NCBI RefSeq assembly: GCF_001667185.1
Contig: NZ_LZIC01000027.1
Location: forward strand, 62,001 to 126,000
Source of the DNA: Mycobacterium sp. 852002-50816_SCH5313054-b
GTDB taxonomy: Bacteria > Actinomycetota > Actinomycetes > Mycobacteriales > Mycobacteriaceae
Length of the DNA: 64,000 nt
Reading direction: 5' to 3'
Shown: positions 42,655-51,290 of the stretch, one piece after another
Position numbering within the stretch: position 1 is the first letter of the stretch
Layout of the letters: each line of letters opens with the position of its first letter
Position numbers and translations under genes: made by a program
The notes under the pieces: generated by a model
Databases searched by the model: none
Seen by the model: the letters and a program-made list of their open reading frames with translations, nothing else
Told to the model about the DNA's origin: nothing

Positions 42655-43341
42655 TTAGTGAGCCTCGCGTGGCATCGCGACTGCGGTCCCGAAAATCCAG
42701 GCAAACAAGAAAGCCGGCATTCCCGTGATCGAGAAACCCTCGAGCGAAAGTGGCCCATCATGGACGATGAACGCTGCAAGGAGTAGGGGATGTACTGCCG
42801 CGGCGGCGATCGCGAGGTGAGCGGTAAACCGTGGCAGCACCCGGTGGACGTACACCGCCACCGCGAAAGACCCCGCCGCCACGACGGTAGGCATTCCCGA
42901 CATCGCTAACAATCCGAAGGTCAGATCGTAGAGCAACGTTGATGTTTCGGCGGTGTGTTGTCGGTAGAGCAGGAGATCGAACGCGGTGAACCCGCTAAGC
43001 AATAGGGTCACGCATCCGGTGAAGCCGGCGGCGAAGCACATCGGGAGAGTCGATCCCGCGGGAAGTCGGTCACGTAGGTAAGTCCATACCGCGGCGCCGA
43101 ATATCAGCCAGAGCGTGACGCCGACGGTATTGAGCAGCATCGTCCCGACCAACCGATCGTGGTAAGCCGCGGCCCACAGCGTCAGTTCGGTACCCGACTT
43201 CTGGGTCGCCGGGAACGACCAAATCGGATAAACCACAAGCCCCATCGCAGGGATGACGACTCCGACCGTGCCAGCCCATCGCGCCACGCGCGCCGACCCG
43301 CCAGGTTCGGCAGCCACATTCGCTACGTTGTCGTCGTCCAC
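42655..43341 (-). CDS. Multi-spanning membrane protein of unknown function
   Basis: A 228-aa hydrophobic protein with about six predicted helices (e.g. GVVIPAMGLVVYPIW, TMLLNTVGVTLWLIFGAAVW, LAIAAAAVHPLLLAAFIV). I chose the GTG at 43341 because CAGGAGGA lies 5 nt upstream. I recognise no family. It sits between a decayed 3' remnant of the 13E12 gene and the complete gene, which suggests it arrived with that duplication. Confidence 0.65.
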   Translation of the reverse strand: MDDDNVANVAAEPGGSARVARWAGTVGVVIPAMGLVVYPIWSFPATQKSGTELTLWAAAYHDRLVGTMLLNTVGVTLWLIFGAAVWTYLRDRLPAGSTLPMCFAAGFTGCVTLLLSGFTAFDLLLYRQHTAETSTLLYDLTFGLLAMSGMPTVVAAGSFAVAVYVHRVLPRFTAHLAIAAAAVHPLLLAAFIVHDGPLSLEGFSITGMPAFLFAWIFGTAVAMPREAH

Positions 43342-43481
43342 GCGTCCTCCTGACGGCTCGTCTTGCCAATGGACGGTTCGTTGCCATTGGTCCGTCCGCC
43401 GCATTATCCGCGCGGTCAACCGCCCCGCGGGCGACGACATGCCCGGCAGCGGGCAAGCCGCGCCGGGTGAGCCCATCGGGG

Positions 43482-44885
43482 TTACGCCGCACCCGGGCTG
43501 TCGTCCTCGTCCTCGTCGTGGTCTTCGTCTTCGTCGTTGGTGTGGAGGAGTTTTTCGGGGTGCCAGTAGGTGTTCGTTCGTGGTTGGCCGCGGTCGAAGT
43601 GCGGCGGTGGGATCCACTCCGTCTCGCCGCGTGCGTTTTTGCGGGTGCTCCAGCCGTCGGGTTGGATGATGCGGTGTTGGGTGCCGCAGCCGAGGGTGAG
43701 GTTGTTGATGTCGGTGGCGCGGCATACGGCGTAGCCGATGACGTGGTGGACTTCGCAGTAGTAGCCGGGCACGGTGCAGCCCGGGGCGCTGCAGCCGCGG
43801 TCTTTGGCGTAGAGCACCAGGCGTTGGGCGGGGGAGGCCACACGCTTGGTGTGATAGAGCGCCAAGGCTTTTCCTTTGTCGAAGATGGCCAGGTAGTGGT
43901 GGGCGTGGCGGGCCTGGCGGATGACATCGCTCATCGGCAAGATGGTGCCCCCGCCGGTGAGGCCCTTGCCGGCGGCGGCTTCGAGTTCGGCCAGGGTGGT
44001 GGTCACGATGGAGGTGGGCAGGCCGTTGTGTTGGCCCAGCTCACCGGACATCAACAGGGCGCGCAGCCCGGTGTTGAGCGCGTCGTGTTGACGTTGGGGT
44101 TGGCTGCGCGAGTCGTGCTCGATGGCCTGTTGGGACGGTGTGCCGTCCACGCACGGGGTGTCGTCGTCGGGGTTGCACATGCCGGGGGCGGCCAGCTTGG
44201 CCAGGACGGCTTCGACGGTGGCGCGGGCTTCGGGGGTGAGCATGGCGCGCAGCTCCGACATGCCGTCGGCTTGTTGGGGGCCTAGCACCACGGCGCGGGC
44301 GCGGGCGCGGTCCTCGTCGGTGTAGGTGCCGTCGGGGTTGAGGCAGTCGGCCAGCACGTTGGCAAAGGCGCGGAGTTGTTCGGGCCGGAACTGGGCGCCC
44401 TGGGCGGCCAGCAGCGCTTCGACTTGCTCGCGGGTGGCGGTGTCGATCCAGCCGGGCAGCTGCCTGAAGAACTTGCGGATCACCGCGACCTGTCCGGGCC
44501 CCAGCTCACCGTGACGTTGGGCGGCGGCAGAGGCGGCCAGCAGCGGCGCCATGGCTTCGCCGGTCAGGCCGTGGCGCGGCCCCAGGTCGGCGGCCTCGGC
44601 GACGCGCCGGGCGGCCTCGCGATAGTCGATCAGGGTGGCCTGCGCGATCGCGTGCTCGAGCTTTCCACCCAACTGCGCCGGGGTGGCCTGGCGGCGGAGC
44701 GCGTTGATCAGCGGGTGCTCCACGGCCGGCAGGCGCCGGCGCCAGCGTTCGAAGCGCTGCAGCAATCGCAGGTGCTCGGGGCTGGTCAACGCCTCGCAAT
44801 CGAACTCGGCCACCTTCTCCAAGGCGGCGTCCAGGGTGTCCAGCGCGGCGGCTAACGCCTCGCGATCAACACCGTTGCCAGCCAT
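43482..44885 (-). CDS. 13E12-repeat family protein, DUF222 plus HNH endonuclease domain
   Basis: A 467-aa protein. The DUF222 region runs to about residue 330 ([34 protein letters not shown]), followed by an HNH nuclease domain with [20 protein letters not shown] then [18 protein letters not shown]. The tail is Asp/Glu-rich. Such genes are multicopy in mycobacteria and behave like mobile or recombinogenic repeats. Activity is unproven. Upstream are two direct repeats 70 bp apart. Confidence 0.9.
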   Translation of the reverse strand: MAGNGVDREALAAALDTLDAALEKVAEFDCEALTSPEHLRLLQRFERWRRRLPAVEHPLINALRRQATPAQLGGKLEHAIAQATLIDYREAARRVAEAADLGPRHGLTGEAMAPLLAASAAAQRHGELGPGQVAVIRKFFRQLPGWIDTATREQVEALLAAQGAQFRPEQLRAFANVLADCLNPDGTYTDEDRARARAVVLGPQQADGMSELRAMLTPEARATVEAVLAKLAAPGMCNPDDDTPCVDGTPSQQAIEHDSRSQPQRQHDALNTGLRALLMSGELGQHNGLPTSIVTTTLAELEAAAGKGLTGGGTILPMSDVIRQARHAHHYLAIFDKGKALALYHTKRVASPAQRLVLYAKDRGCSAPGCTVPGYYCEVHHVIGYAVCRATDINNLTLGCGTQHRIIQPDGWSTRKNARGETEWIPPPHFDRGQPRTNTYWHPEKLLHTNDEDEDHDEDEDDSPGAA

Positions 44886-44931
44886 ACCGCCAACCTAACC
44901 AAGAGGTCCGACAAAAACCCCCGCCCACCAA

Positions 44932-45019
44932 CCACTGAAACCACAGTGGCCCAAGTGATTTGGCCCCGTGTGCGTGGTGCAACAGTCGCGAATCACTGGG
45001 ACCAGTGAAACCAAAGTGG
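44932..45019. repeat. Two 18-bp repeats 70 bp apart upstream of the 13E12 gene
   Basis: CCACTGAAACCACAGTGG (44932-44949) recurs as CCAGTGAAACCAAAGTGG (45002-45019), exactly 70 bp apart with two differences. The first is itself a 6-bp-arm inverted repeat. The second overlaps a further palindrome, CACTGG-ga-CCAGTG (44994-45007). They lie 47 bp upstream of the 13E12 gene, in its divergent gap with the dehydrogenase gene. Confidence 0.5.
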
Positions 45020-45117
45020 TCTGAGTGGTTCGAGTCTGTCTGCGCGAGAAAACATCTGGCGCATCCTTGTCGTTCGGCGACGGATCCTTGCGTGCCGGAC
45101 GGACTTAGGATGCGTGT

Positions 45118-45984
45118 GTGACCGGCTCGTACACCTACACGTTCGAGGACATCCGCGACCGCCCGGTGGCGGTGATCGGAGCGGGAACGCTGGGCCGCCG
45201 CATCGCGGTGATGTTCGCCAGCCGCGGCGGGGCCGTGCGAATCCACGCGCGCCGCGCCGAACAGCTCGCCGCGGCAACGCAGTACGTCGCGGAGACCGTG
45301 CCAAGGGTGGTGCAGCACAGGGGCTTTGGCGACGTGGGCGTCGCGGCGGCGGCGGCGTCGTTGGAAGACGCGCTGGACGGCGCCTGGCTCGCCGTGGAAT
45401 CCGTGCCGGAAAAGCTGGAGATCAAGGTTCCCCTGTGGGGCCAGATCGACCAGGCGGCGCCGCCGGGCACCATCTTCGCGACCAACTCGTCGTCGTACCC
45501 GTCGCGCCTGATGGCCGACAACGTTCGGGACAAGACCCGGTTGTGCAACATGCATTTCTACATGCCGCCTGAGGTCAACGCCGTCGACCTGATGTCCGAC
45601 GGACAGACCGACCGCGGGCTGCTCGACACGCTGCTGACCGTGCTGCCCGAGTTCGGCGTCCACCCCTTCGAGGCGCGCAAGGAATCGACCGGCTTCATCT
45701 TCAACCGCATCTGGGCGGCCATCAAACGCGAGTCGCTGGCCGTGGTCGCGGAGGGCGTGGCCCGCCCCGCGGACGTCGACGGGATGTTTCGGGTCAACTG
45801 GGGCGTGCCGGCCGGGCCGTTCCAGATGATGGATCTCGTCGGCCTCGATGTCGTGCTGGACATCGAAAACCACTACGCCGCCGAGTTCCCGCACCTACCC
45901 GAGAGCGTGCGCGAACTGCTGCAGAGCTATGTCGACGCCGGCAAGCTCGGCGTCAAGACCGGCGAGGGCTTCTACACGTATTGA
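45118..45984 (+). CDS. 3-hydroxyacyl-CoA dehydrogenase family protein
   Basis: A 288-aa protein with the NAD Rossmann motif VIGAGTLGRRIAVMFAS at about residues 19-35, NSSSYPSRLMAD of the active-site loop, HFYMPPEVNAVDLM and a C-terminal domain ending KLGVKTGEGFYTY, the typical 3HCDH end. Substrate unknown (fatty acyl or a hydroxyacid such as carnitine). It starts at GTG 45118 with no strong Shine-Dalgarno. Confidence 0.85.
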   Translation: MTGSYTYTFEDIRDRPVAVIGAGTLGRRIAVMFASRGGAVRIHARRAEQLAAATQYVAETVPRVVQHRGFGDVGVAAAAASLEDALDGAWLAVESVPEKLEIKVPLWGQIDQAAPPGTIFATNSSSYPSRLMADNVRDKTRLCNMHFYMPPEVNAVDLMSDGQTDRGLLDTLLTVLPEFGVHPFEARKESTGFIFNRIWAAIKRESLAVVAEGVARPADVDGMFRVNWGVPAGPFQMMDLVGLDVVLDIENHYAAEFPHLPESVRELLQSYVDAGKLGVKTGEGFYTY

Positions 45985-45992
45985 CGTGGCGC

Positions 45993-46223
45993 TCAGTTGC
46001 TCAGCACCAGGCGCCACTGGCCGGCGGCCGTGCGGTCCAAGACGCACCAAAAGTTGTTCCAGTTCCCCGGCGTCGACGCTTTCACGCCCGGGCCGGCGTC
46101 CTGACAGGCTTCCCGAGTGGGATAGCTGCCCTCGGTCTGAATGGTGTCTGCGCTGCTGACGCCCACGCCGATGGTCATCAACCCCGCGAGTGCCAGCGCG
46201 CCGGCCGCGACGAATCGTTTCAT
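45993..46223 (-). CDS. Small secreted protein
   Basis: A 76-aa protein with the signal peptide MKRFVAAGALALAGLMTIGV and cleavage near SSA-DT (about residue 26). The mature part has two cysteines (EACQDAG, FWCVLDR) probably in a disulfide. AGGAGG precedes this ATG by 7 nt, excluding the longer frame. I do not recognise a function; it resembles small exported proteins typical of mycobacteria. Confidence 0.75.
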   Translation of the reverse strand: MKRFVAAGALALAGLMTIGVGVSSADTIQTEGSYPTREACQDAGPGVKASTPGNWNNFWCVLDRTAAGQWRLVLSN

Positions 46224-46266
46224 GTGACCCAATCCTCCTGTGGTGCTGCGTGTAATCACGCGGTAC

Positions 46267-46296
46267 CGCGAGTGTAGTCACCTGACTACACTCGCG
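46267..46296. promoter_or_regulatory. 30-bp perfect palindrome before the small secreted protein gene
   Basis: CGCGAGTGTAGTCA and TGACTACACTCGCG, perfect 14-bp arms around CC. It lies 13 bp after the oxidoreductase stop and 44-73 bp before the start of the small secreted protein, both read leftwards. It could act as that gene's operator, as the oxidoreductase terminator, or both. Confidence 0.55.
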
Positions 46297-46308
46297 CAAG
46301 GCCTTCTG

Positions 46309-47730
46309 TTATGCCCGCCGGGCCAGGTCGGCGAGCGCGAGTTGGGCGGCGTTGGCGCCACACATGCCGTGGGCGCCCGGCCCGGGCGGGGTGGCCGCCG
46401 AGCAGATGTACATGCCGGGCACCCCAAGGGTGTAGGGCGACAGCGTGATTCGTGGCCCAAAAGTCAGCTGGCGGATGTCCTTGGCGCCGGTCATGATGTC
46501 GCCGCCCGCATAGTTGAGGTTGTAGGCGGCCATCTGCGTCGTCGAGCGAACCGCTTGTCCGACAACGCGTTCGGCGAAACCCGGGGCGAATCGTTCGATC
46601 TGCGCGACGATCGCGTCGGTGGCGTCGCCGGCGTAGCCGTTGGGGACGTGCGCGTAGGTCCACACCGGATGCGTATCGCCCACGGAGCGTTGCGGATCGG
46701 CCAGATACTGCTGACCAACCAGCACGAACGGCCGCTCGGGCATCCGCCCGGCATGGATCTCCCGCTCGGTCGCGGCCAGTTCGGCGTACGTCCCGGCCAG
46801 GTGCACCGTGCCGGCCCGGCGCGCGTCCGGGTTGGTCCAGGGCACGCCGCCCTCGACGGCGAAGTCGATTTTGAAGGCTCCGGGGCCACGGCGGAAGCTC
46901 CTGAAGGCGCGGGAAACGTGGCGCGGCAGGCGATCTCCCAGGATTCCGGCGACGGCGCCCGGTGCCAGGTCGAACATCGTGACGTCCGCGGCCGGCAGCT
47001 GCGACGCCGCCTTGACCCGGACGCCGGTCTCGATCTTTCCGCCCAGGTCGGTCAGCAGCGCCACCATCGCGTTGGTGATCGACTGCGATCCCCCTTCGGC
47101 CACGGCCCAGCCGTGCCGGTGGCCCGCGGCGATGATGCCCATCCCGATCGCAGACGTCATCGGATAGTGCAACGGCCGGAAGGCATGTGCCGCAACACCT
47201 CCGAACAACGCCCGGCCCTCGTCGGTGCGGAACAGCCGCGCGAACGTCGACCCGGGAAGCAACGTGGGCACGCCAAACCGGGCCAGCATCAGCGGATGAT
47301 GCGGCAGCCGCAGCAGCGGACCCATGATGTCGTCGCTGAGGCCGTCGAAGCGGCGGGCCGCGTAGCCGAACGCCAGCCGCCAGCGCGATCCGTCGCGCCC
47401 GAGACCGGCGGCGGTCTCGCCCACCGAGCGGTGCAGCACGCCGGCGCCGCCGCCGTCTAGGGGGTGGACGCAGTCGACCTCCGGCCAGCGCCAGGTCAGG
47501 CCGTACCGGTGCAGGTCGAAGCGGTTCAGGAACTGCGATCCGACGGCCATCGGGTGAATCGCCGAGCAGTCGTCGTGCAGCAGGCCGGGGAGAATCGCCT
47601 CGGCGCTGCGGGCTCCGCCGCCCACCTCGTCGGCGGCCTCGAGCACCGTGACCTGTACGCCCCCGGCGGCCAGACAGACGGCGGCGGCGAGCCCATTGGG
47701 CCCACCGCCGACCACCAGCGCGGTGCTCAT
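46309..47730 (-). CDS. FAD/NAD(P)-dependent oxidoreductase, phytoene desaturase-like
   Basis: A 473-aa flavoprotein. VVGGGPNGLAAAVCLAAGGV at the N-terminus is the dinucleotide-binding fold, and LLHDDCSAIHPMAVGSQF and the C-terminal VPGMYICSAATPPGPGAHGM are typical of the CrtI/amine-oxidase-like family. The substrate is not known; there are no carotenoid genes nearby. The ATG at 47730 gives MSTALVVGGG. Divergent from the HdeD-like gene. Confidence 0.85.
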   Translation of the reverse strand: MSTALVVGGGPNGLAAAVCLAAGGVQVTVLEAADEVGGGARSAEAILPGLLHDDCSAIHPMAVGSQFLNRFDLHRYGLTWRWPEVDCVHPLDGGGAGVLHRSVGETAAGLGRDGSRWRLAFGYAARRFDGLSDDIMGPLLRLPHHPLMLARFGVPTLLPGSTFARLFRTDEGRALFGGVAAHAFRPLHYPMTSAIGMGIIAAGHRHGWAVAEGGSQSITNAMVALLTDLGGKIETGVRVKAASQLPAADVTMFDLAPGAVAGILGDRLPRHVSRAFRSFRRGPGAFKIDFAVEGGVPWTNPDARRAGTVHLAGTYAELAATEREIHAGRMPERPFVLVGQQYLADPQRSVGDTHPVWTYAHVPNGYAGDATDAIVAQIERFAPGFAERVVGQAVRSTTQMAAYNLNYAGGDIMTGAKDIRQLTFGPRITLSPYTLGVPGMYICSAATPPGPGAHGMCGANAAQLALADLARRA

Positions 47731-47825
47731 TGCACCATCCAACAGGAAATTTCCCGTGGTGTTATCCGCGGTACCCGTGCGCGATACCGAATTGTGTCGC
47801 TAGGGACAGTTTTTTCGCGATTGTG

Positions 47826-48458
47826 ATGGCCAATCATGTTTACATGACGAATCGCGAACAGACCGTGTTTGAAGGTCCACTGCAGCAGCTTGCTCGCAGC
47901 GCGTGGCAGCTGCTTTTGCTCATCGGCGTCGCCGCGGTGGCGCTGGGTGTCATTGTTCTGGTCTGGCCAGGCAAGACGCTGTTTGTGGCGGGTGTCCTGT
48001 TCGGCATCTACCTGGTGGTGTCCGGAATCGGATACATGTTTGCCTCGTTCGGCACCCACGCCGGCGTCGCAATGAGAGTGCTGACGTTCATCACCGGCGT
48101 CGTGTCGCTGGTGCTGGGATTCTTCTGCTTCCGCGAAGAATTCGAGGCGGTCTGGCTGCTGGCCATCTGGATCGGCATCGGCTGGCTGTTCCGCGGGATG
48201 ACGCTGCTCGCCGCGGCTTTGTCGTTCGACCACATGCCCGGCCGCGGCTGGCAGGCGCTGTCCGGGTTGATCATCGTGATCGGCGGCGCCGTGCTGATCA
48301 TCTCGCCGCTCCGCTCGATCGCGATCCTGGCCCTGGTGGCCGGCTGGTGGCTGATCGTCATCGGCGTCATGGACGTGATCTCGGCCTTCCAGGTCCGCGG
48401 CAGGGCCAAGCGGGTAGCGGAAACCGTTGGAGCCGCCGGTTTAACCAGCTCGGCGTAA
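47826..48458 (+). CDS. HdeD-family (DUF308) membrane protein
   Basis: A 210-aa protein with six hydrophobic helices arranged as three repeated pairs (LLLLIGVAAVALGVIVLVWP, FITGVVSLVLGFFCF, LSGLIIVIGGAVLIISPL), the DUF308/HdeD pattern linked to acid resistance in enterics. The start is uncertain: ATG 47826 and ATG 47844 are both possible and neither has a clear ribosome site. It is followed by a perfect hairpin. Confidence 0.75.
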   Translation: MANHVYMTNREQTVFEGPLQQLARSAWQLLLLIGVAAVALGVIVLVWPGKTLFVAGVLFGIYLVVSGIGYMFASFGTHAGVAMRVLTFITGVVSLVLGFFCFREEFEAVWLLAIWIGIGWLFRGMTLLAAALSFDHMPGRGWQALSGLIIVIGGAVLIISPLRSIAILALVAGWWLIVIGVMDVISAFQVRGRAKRVAETVGAAGLTSSA

Positions 48459-48466
48459 TCTCTGGC

Positions 48467-48526
48467 CGCGAGCGTAACGCCACTGCGAAATTCCCCCCAG
48501 ATTTTCGCAGTGGCGTTACGCTCGCG
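48467..48526. terminator. Perfect 24-bp hairpin between two convergent genes
   Basis: Arms 48467-48490 and 48503-48526 are perfectly complementary around a 12-nt C-rich loop (TTCCCCCCAGAT). The arm base reads CTGCGAAA, and the outer arm begins CGCGAGCGTAACGCCA. It sits exactly between the HdeD-like gene (+) and ybaK (-), so it can end transcription from both sides. Its inner design matches the hairpin at 33827-33888. Confidence 0.7.
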
Positions 48527-48533
48527 AATCCCG

Positions 48534-49022
48534 CTAGGCCCGGATGTCCGCGGTGACGGCGCTCGTCAGCCGGATCAGGTCCTGGGGTGACACCGCGACG
48601 TCCCAGCCGCGCCGGCCCGCGCTGCAGTAGACCCGCTGAAAGGCGAGCGCGCCGGCGTCGACGACGGTGGGCAGCGACCGGCGCTGCCCGAACGGCGAAA
48701 TGGCGCCGAGGACGTAACCGGTGGCCCGTTCGGCGACCGCCGGTTCGGCCATGGTTGCCTTGGCGACGCCGAGCGCGGCGGCGGCGGCCTTCAGCGACAG
48801 CCGGGCCGGCGCCGGCAGCACCGCGACCGCCAGCCCGTCCGGCACCGCGACGACCAGGGTCTTGTAGATCTGCGCCGGCGCGATGGCGCCCTCGTCGGTG
48901 AGCGCGCGCACCGCCTCGAGGCCGAACCACGATTCGCGAGGATCGTGGGAGAACTTGACGACCTCGTGCGGCACACCGGCCTTGACCAGCGCCGCGATGC
49001 CCGGCGTCGCAGCGTGCGGCAC
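48534..49022 (-). CDS. ybaK: YbaK/EbsC-family Cys-tRNA(Pro) deacylase
   Basis: A 162-aa trans-editing protein. AATPGIAALVKAGVPHEVV, the substrate-pocket Lys in YKTLVV, and GYVLGAISPFGQRRSLPTVV are YbaK signatures; it clears mischarged Cys-tRNA(Pro). The GTG at 49022 gives VPHAATPG. From memory the M. tuberculosis counterpart is annotated as two pieces (Rv3224A/B), whereas this copy is a single intact frame. Confidence 0.88.
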   Translation of the reverse strand: MPHAATPGIAALVKAGVPHEVVKFSHDPRESWFGLEAVRALTDEGAIAPAQIYKTLVVAVPDGLAVAVLPAPARLSLKAAAAALGVAKATMAEPAVAERATGYVLGAISPFGQRRSLPTVVDAGALAFQRVYCSAGRRGWDVAVSPQDLIRLTSAVTADIRA

Positions 49023-49102
49023 GCTCTTCCGATGGTCGTGACCCGTCCCCCGCAAGCGGGCGGCACCCCCAGCGCCCGGTTCCGCCGCGCTTGCGATCAC
49101 GA

Positions 49103-49951
49103 CTAGGGCCCGCTGTACCCCGGCGGGTTCACGCCGTCCACCCAGAAGTCGACGCCCAGCTTCGAACCGGGAATGCAGTCGTACTCCGACAGGTCGGTGA
49201 CGCCGGATTCCACCAGCACGTCCTCGCAGAGCAGCGTGTTGCCGGTGTACTCGCGGGCGGGCTTGTTGAGGACGACGTAGGCGGCGTCGGAGTAGACCTC
49301 GGGCTTGCGGGCCCGGCCCATCGCCTCCTCGCCGCCGAGCAGGTTCTGCACCGCGGCCGTCGCTACCAGCGTCCGCGGCCACAGCGTGTTCGACGCGATG
49401 CCCGCCTCGCGCATCTCCTCGGCAATTCCTAACGCGCACAACGTCATTCCGAACTTGGCCATCATGTAGGCGGTCGGCTTCAGCCACTCCTTGCCGAGCA
49501 GCACCGGCGGCGACAACGTCAGGATGTGCGGGTTCTCTCGGCCCTGCAAATGGGGGATGCAGGCCTGTGACACCGCGTACGTGCCGCGCACCTGGATGCC
49601 GTTCATCAGGTCGAAGCGCTTCATCGGCACCTCGGTGATGGAGCCCAGGTTGATCGCCGACGCATTGTTGACGCAGATGTCGATGCCGCCGAATTGCTCG
49701 ACGGTCTTGGCCACCGCGGACTCGACCGAGTCCGGGTCACGGACGTCGCCGACGATCGGCAGGGCCTGCCCGCCCGCCTCTTCGAGCTCCTTCGCGGCGG
49801 TGAACACCGTCCCCGGCAGCTTCGGGTGCGGCTCGGCGGTCTTGGCGATCAGCGCGACGTTGGCGCCGTCCTGTGCCGCGCGCTTGGCGATCGCCAGGCC
49901 GATACCGCGGCTGGCACCGGAGATGAACATGGTTTTGCCATTCAGGGACAT
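49103..49951 (-). CDS. Short-chain dehydrogenase, Rv3224/HSDL2-like
   Basis: A 282-aa SDR, the same length as Rv3224. The cofactor loop FISGASRGIGLAIAKR is at residues 9-24, then NNASAINLGSI and the catalytic tyrosine region KPTAYMMAKFGM (Y-x3-K). The C-terminus is proline/glycine-rich. The likely substrate is a hydroxy-lipid or steroid (inference). Divergent from sigH across about 165 bp. Confidence 0.9.
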   Translation of the reverse strand: MSLNGKTMFISGASRGIGLAIAKRAAQDGANVALIAKTAEPHPKLPGTVFTAAKELEEAGGQALPIVGDVRDPDSVESAVAKTVEQFGGIDICVNNASAINLGSITEVPMKRFDLMNGIQVRGTYAVSQACIPHLQGRENPHILTLSPPVLLGKEWLKPTAYMMAKFGMTLCALGIAEEMREAGIASNTLWPRTLVATAAVQNLLGGEEAMGRARKPEVYSDAAYVVLNKPAREYTGNTLLCEDVLVESGVTDLSEYDCIPGSKLGVDFWVDGVNPPGYSGP

Positions 49952-49994
49952 GGCGTCACATTAACGCCACGCCCGGACCGGTCGGATTCGGCCC

Positions 49995-50023
49995 GGGGAA
50001 ATAGCCGGCCGCCTGACGCTGTT
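49995..50023 (+). promoter_or_regulatory. Candidate SigH-type promoter of sigH
   Basis: GGGGAAATA (49995-50003), 17 nt, then GTT (50021-50023), close to the mycobacterial SigH/SigE-like consensus GGAA(C/T)...GTT. It lies about 95 bp before the sigH start. Autoregulation of sigH is established in M. tuberculosis; the site assignment here is by motif only. Confidence 0.5.
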
Positions 50024-50116
50024 AAAGAAGTCGGTTTCTGATGCAGATGCGGCAGCCACCGGCAGACTAGAACGGACACTGTCGGGGGCAGCCTTTAGAT
50101 TGGGAGGAGCAGTCTG

Positions 50117-50866
50117 GTGCCAACGGCGACGTGCCTGCTTGAGCGTCCGGCGGCGCCTCCGGTGCCGCCCGGCGACACCGCTGCAGAAGGGACCGTGTTA
50201 ATCAAGATGGCCGATACCGACGGCGCAACGGGGTTAGAGGGCTTAGAGGCTGCCGAACCGGCACCGCCAACCGAAACCGACGAGGAACTCACCGCGCGTT
50301 TCGAGCGCGACGCGATTCCCCTGCTCGACCAGCTCTACGGCGGCGCGCTGCGCATGACGCGCAATCCCGCCGACGCGGAGGACCTGCTGCAAGAGACGAT
50401 GGTGAAGGCCTACGCGGGGTTCCGCTCGTTTCGGGCCGGCACCAACCTCAAGGCGTGGCTGTACCGGATCCTGACCAACACCTACATCAACAGCTACCGC
50501 AAGAGGCAGCGGCAACCGGCTGAGTATCCGACCGAGGAGATCACCGACTGGCAGCTGGCGGCCAACGCCGAGCACTCCTCGACCGGGTTGCGTTCGGCGG
50601 AGGTCGAGGCGCTGGAGTCGCTGCCCGACAACGAGATCAAAGAGGCGCTGCAGGCGTTGCCGGAGGAGTTCCGGATGGCCGTCTACTACGCCGACGTCGA
50701 GGGATTTCCGTACAAGGAAATCGCAGAGATCATGGATACGCCGATCGGGACGGTAATGTCACGGCTGCACCGTGGCAGACGTCAACTGCGTGGCCTGCTC
50801 GCCGACGTGGCCAAGGAGCGTGGTTTCACCCGCGGTCAACAAGCGCACGAGGAGGTGTCGCCATGA
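50117..50866 (+). CDS. sigH: SigH, ECF sigma factor for heat and oxidative stress
   Basis: A 249-aa sigma-70 family group 4 protein. Region 2 spans [20 protein letters not shown] ... [20 protein letters not shown], and region 4 spans [20 protein letters not shown] ... [22 protein letters not shown] at 50103-50109, 7 nt before the GTG at 50117, supports this long start. The ATG at 50207 would give the ~219-aa form annotated in M. tuberculosis but has a poorly spaced ribosome site. The stop overlaps rshA (ATGA). Confidence 0.93.
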   Translation: MPTATCLLERPAAPPVPPGDTAAEGTVLIKMADTDGATGLEGLEAAEPAPPTETDEELTARFERDAIPLLDQLYGGALRMTRNPADAEDLLQETMVKAYAGFRSFRAGTNLKAWLYRILTNTYINSYRKRQRQPAEYPTEEITDWQLAANAEHSSTGLRSAEVEALESLPDNEIKEALQALPEEFRMAVYYADVEGFPYKEIAEIMDTPIGTVMSRLHRGRRQLRGLLADVAKERGFTRGQQAHEEVSP

Positions 50867-51165
50867 GCGAGTTCGCCGGTCCCACCGACCCGCGCGCCCA
50901 CGACAGCCACTCCCACGGCCTCGGCTGTGCCGAGGTGATCGCCGAGGTATGGACCCTGCTCGACGGCGAGTGCACACCGGAGGCCAAGGAGCGGCTGCGC
51001 CAGCATCTCGAGGCGTGCCCCGGCTGCTTCCAGCACTACGGGATCGAGGAGCGGCTCAAGGCCCTCATCGCGACGAAATGCACGGGCGAGAAGGCCCCCG
51101 ACGGCCTCAAGGAACGCCTCCGGCTGGAGATCCGCCGGACCACCATCGTCCGCCGGGGCGAGTAG
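50863..51165 (+). CDS. rshA: RshA, zinc-binding anti-sigma factor of SigH
   Basis: A 100-aa ZAS-family anti-sigma factor. H48-x3-C52-x2-C55 is the redox-sensitive HxxxCxxC motif; oxidation releases SigH. Extra His and Cys residues near the N-terminus ([10 protein letters not shown]) may help bind metal. The ATG overlaps the sigH stop, so the pair is made in a fixed ratio. The gene pair is conserved throughout mycobacteria. Confidence 0.95.
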   Translation: MSEFAGPTDPRAHDSHSHGLGCAEVIAEVWTLLDGECTPEAKERLRQHLEACPGCFQHYGIEERLKALIATKCTGEKAPDGLKERLRLEIRRTTIVRRGE

Positions 51166-51172
51166 CGCCTAG

Positions 51173-51247
51173 CTAGGCGTTGGGCCGCTTGCCGTGGTTG
51201 GCCTTGCTGTACTTGCGGTCGCGCTTCTTCCGGCCACGCTTGGCCAT
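51173..51247 (-). CDS. Ribosomal protein bL37 (24-aa mycobacterial 50S protein)
   Basis: Encodes a 24-residue highly basic peptide beginning MAKRGRKKRDRKYSK and ending GKRPNA. This matches, from memory, bL37, a small actinobacterial 50S protein found near the peptidyl-transferase region. GGAGGA sits 5 nt before the ATG. Convergent with rshA, with the stop codons 7 bp apart. Too short for most gene finders and easily missed. Confidence 0.85.
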   Translation of the reverse strand: MAKRGRKKRDRKYSKANHGKRPNA

Positions 51248-51290
51248 CGTCATCCTCCGTGATTTCTTCGTCGCTGGTTGATTCGTCAAG

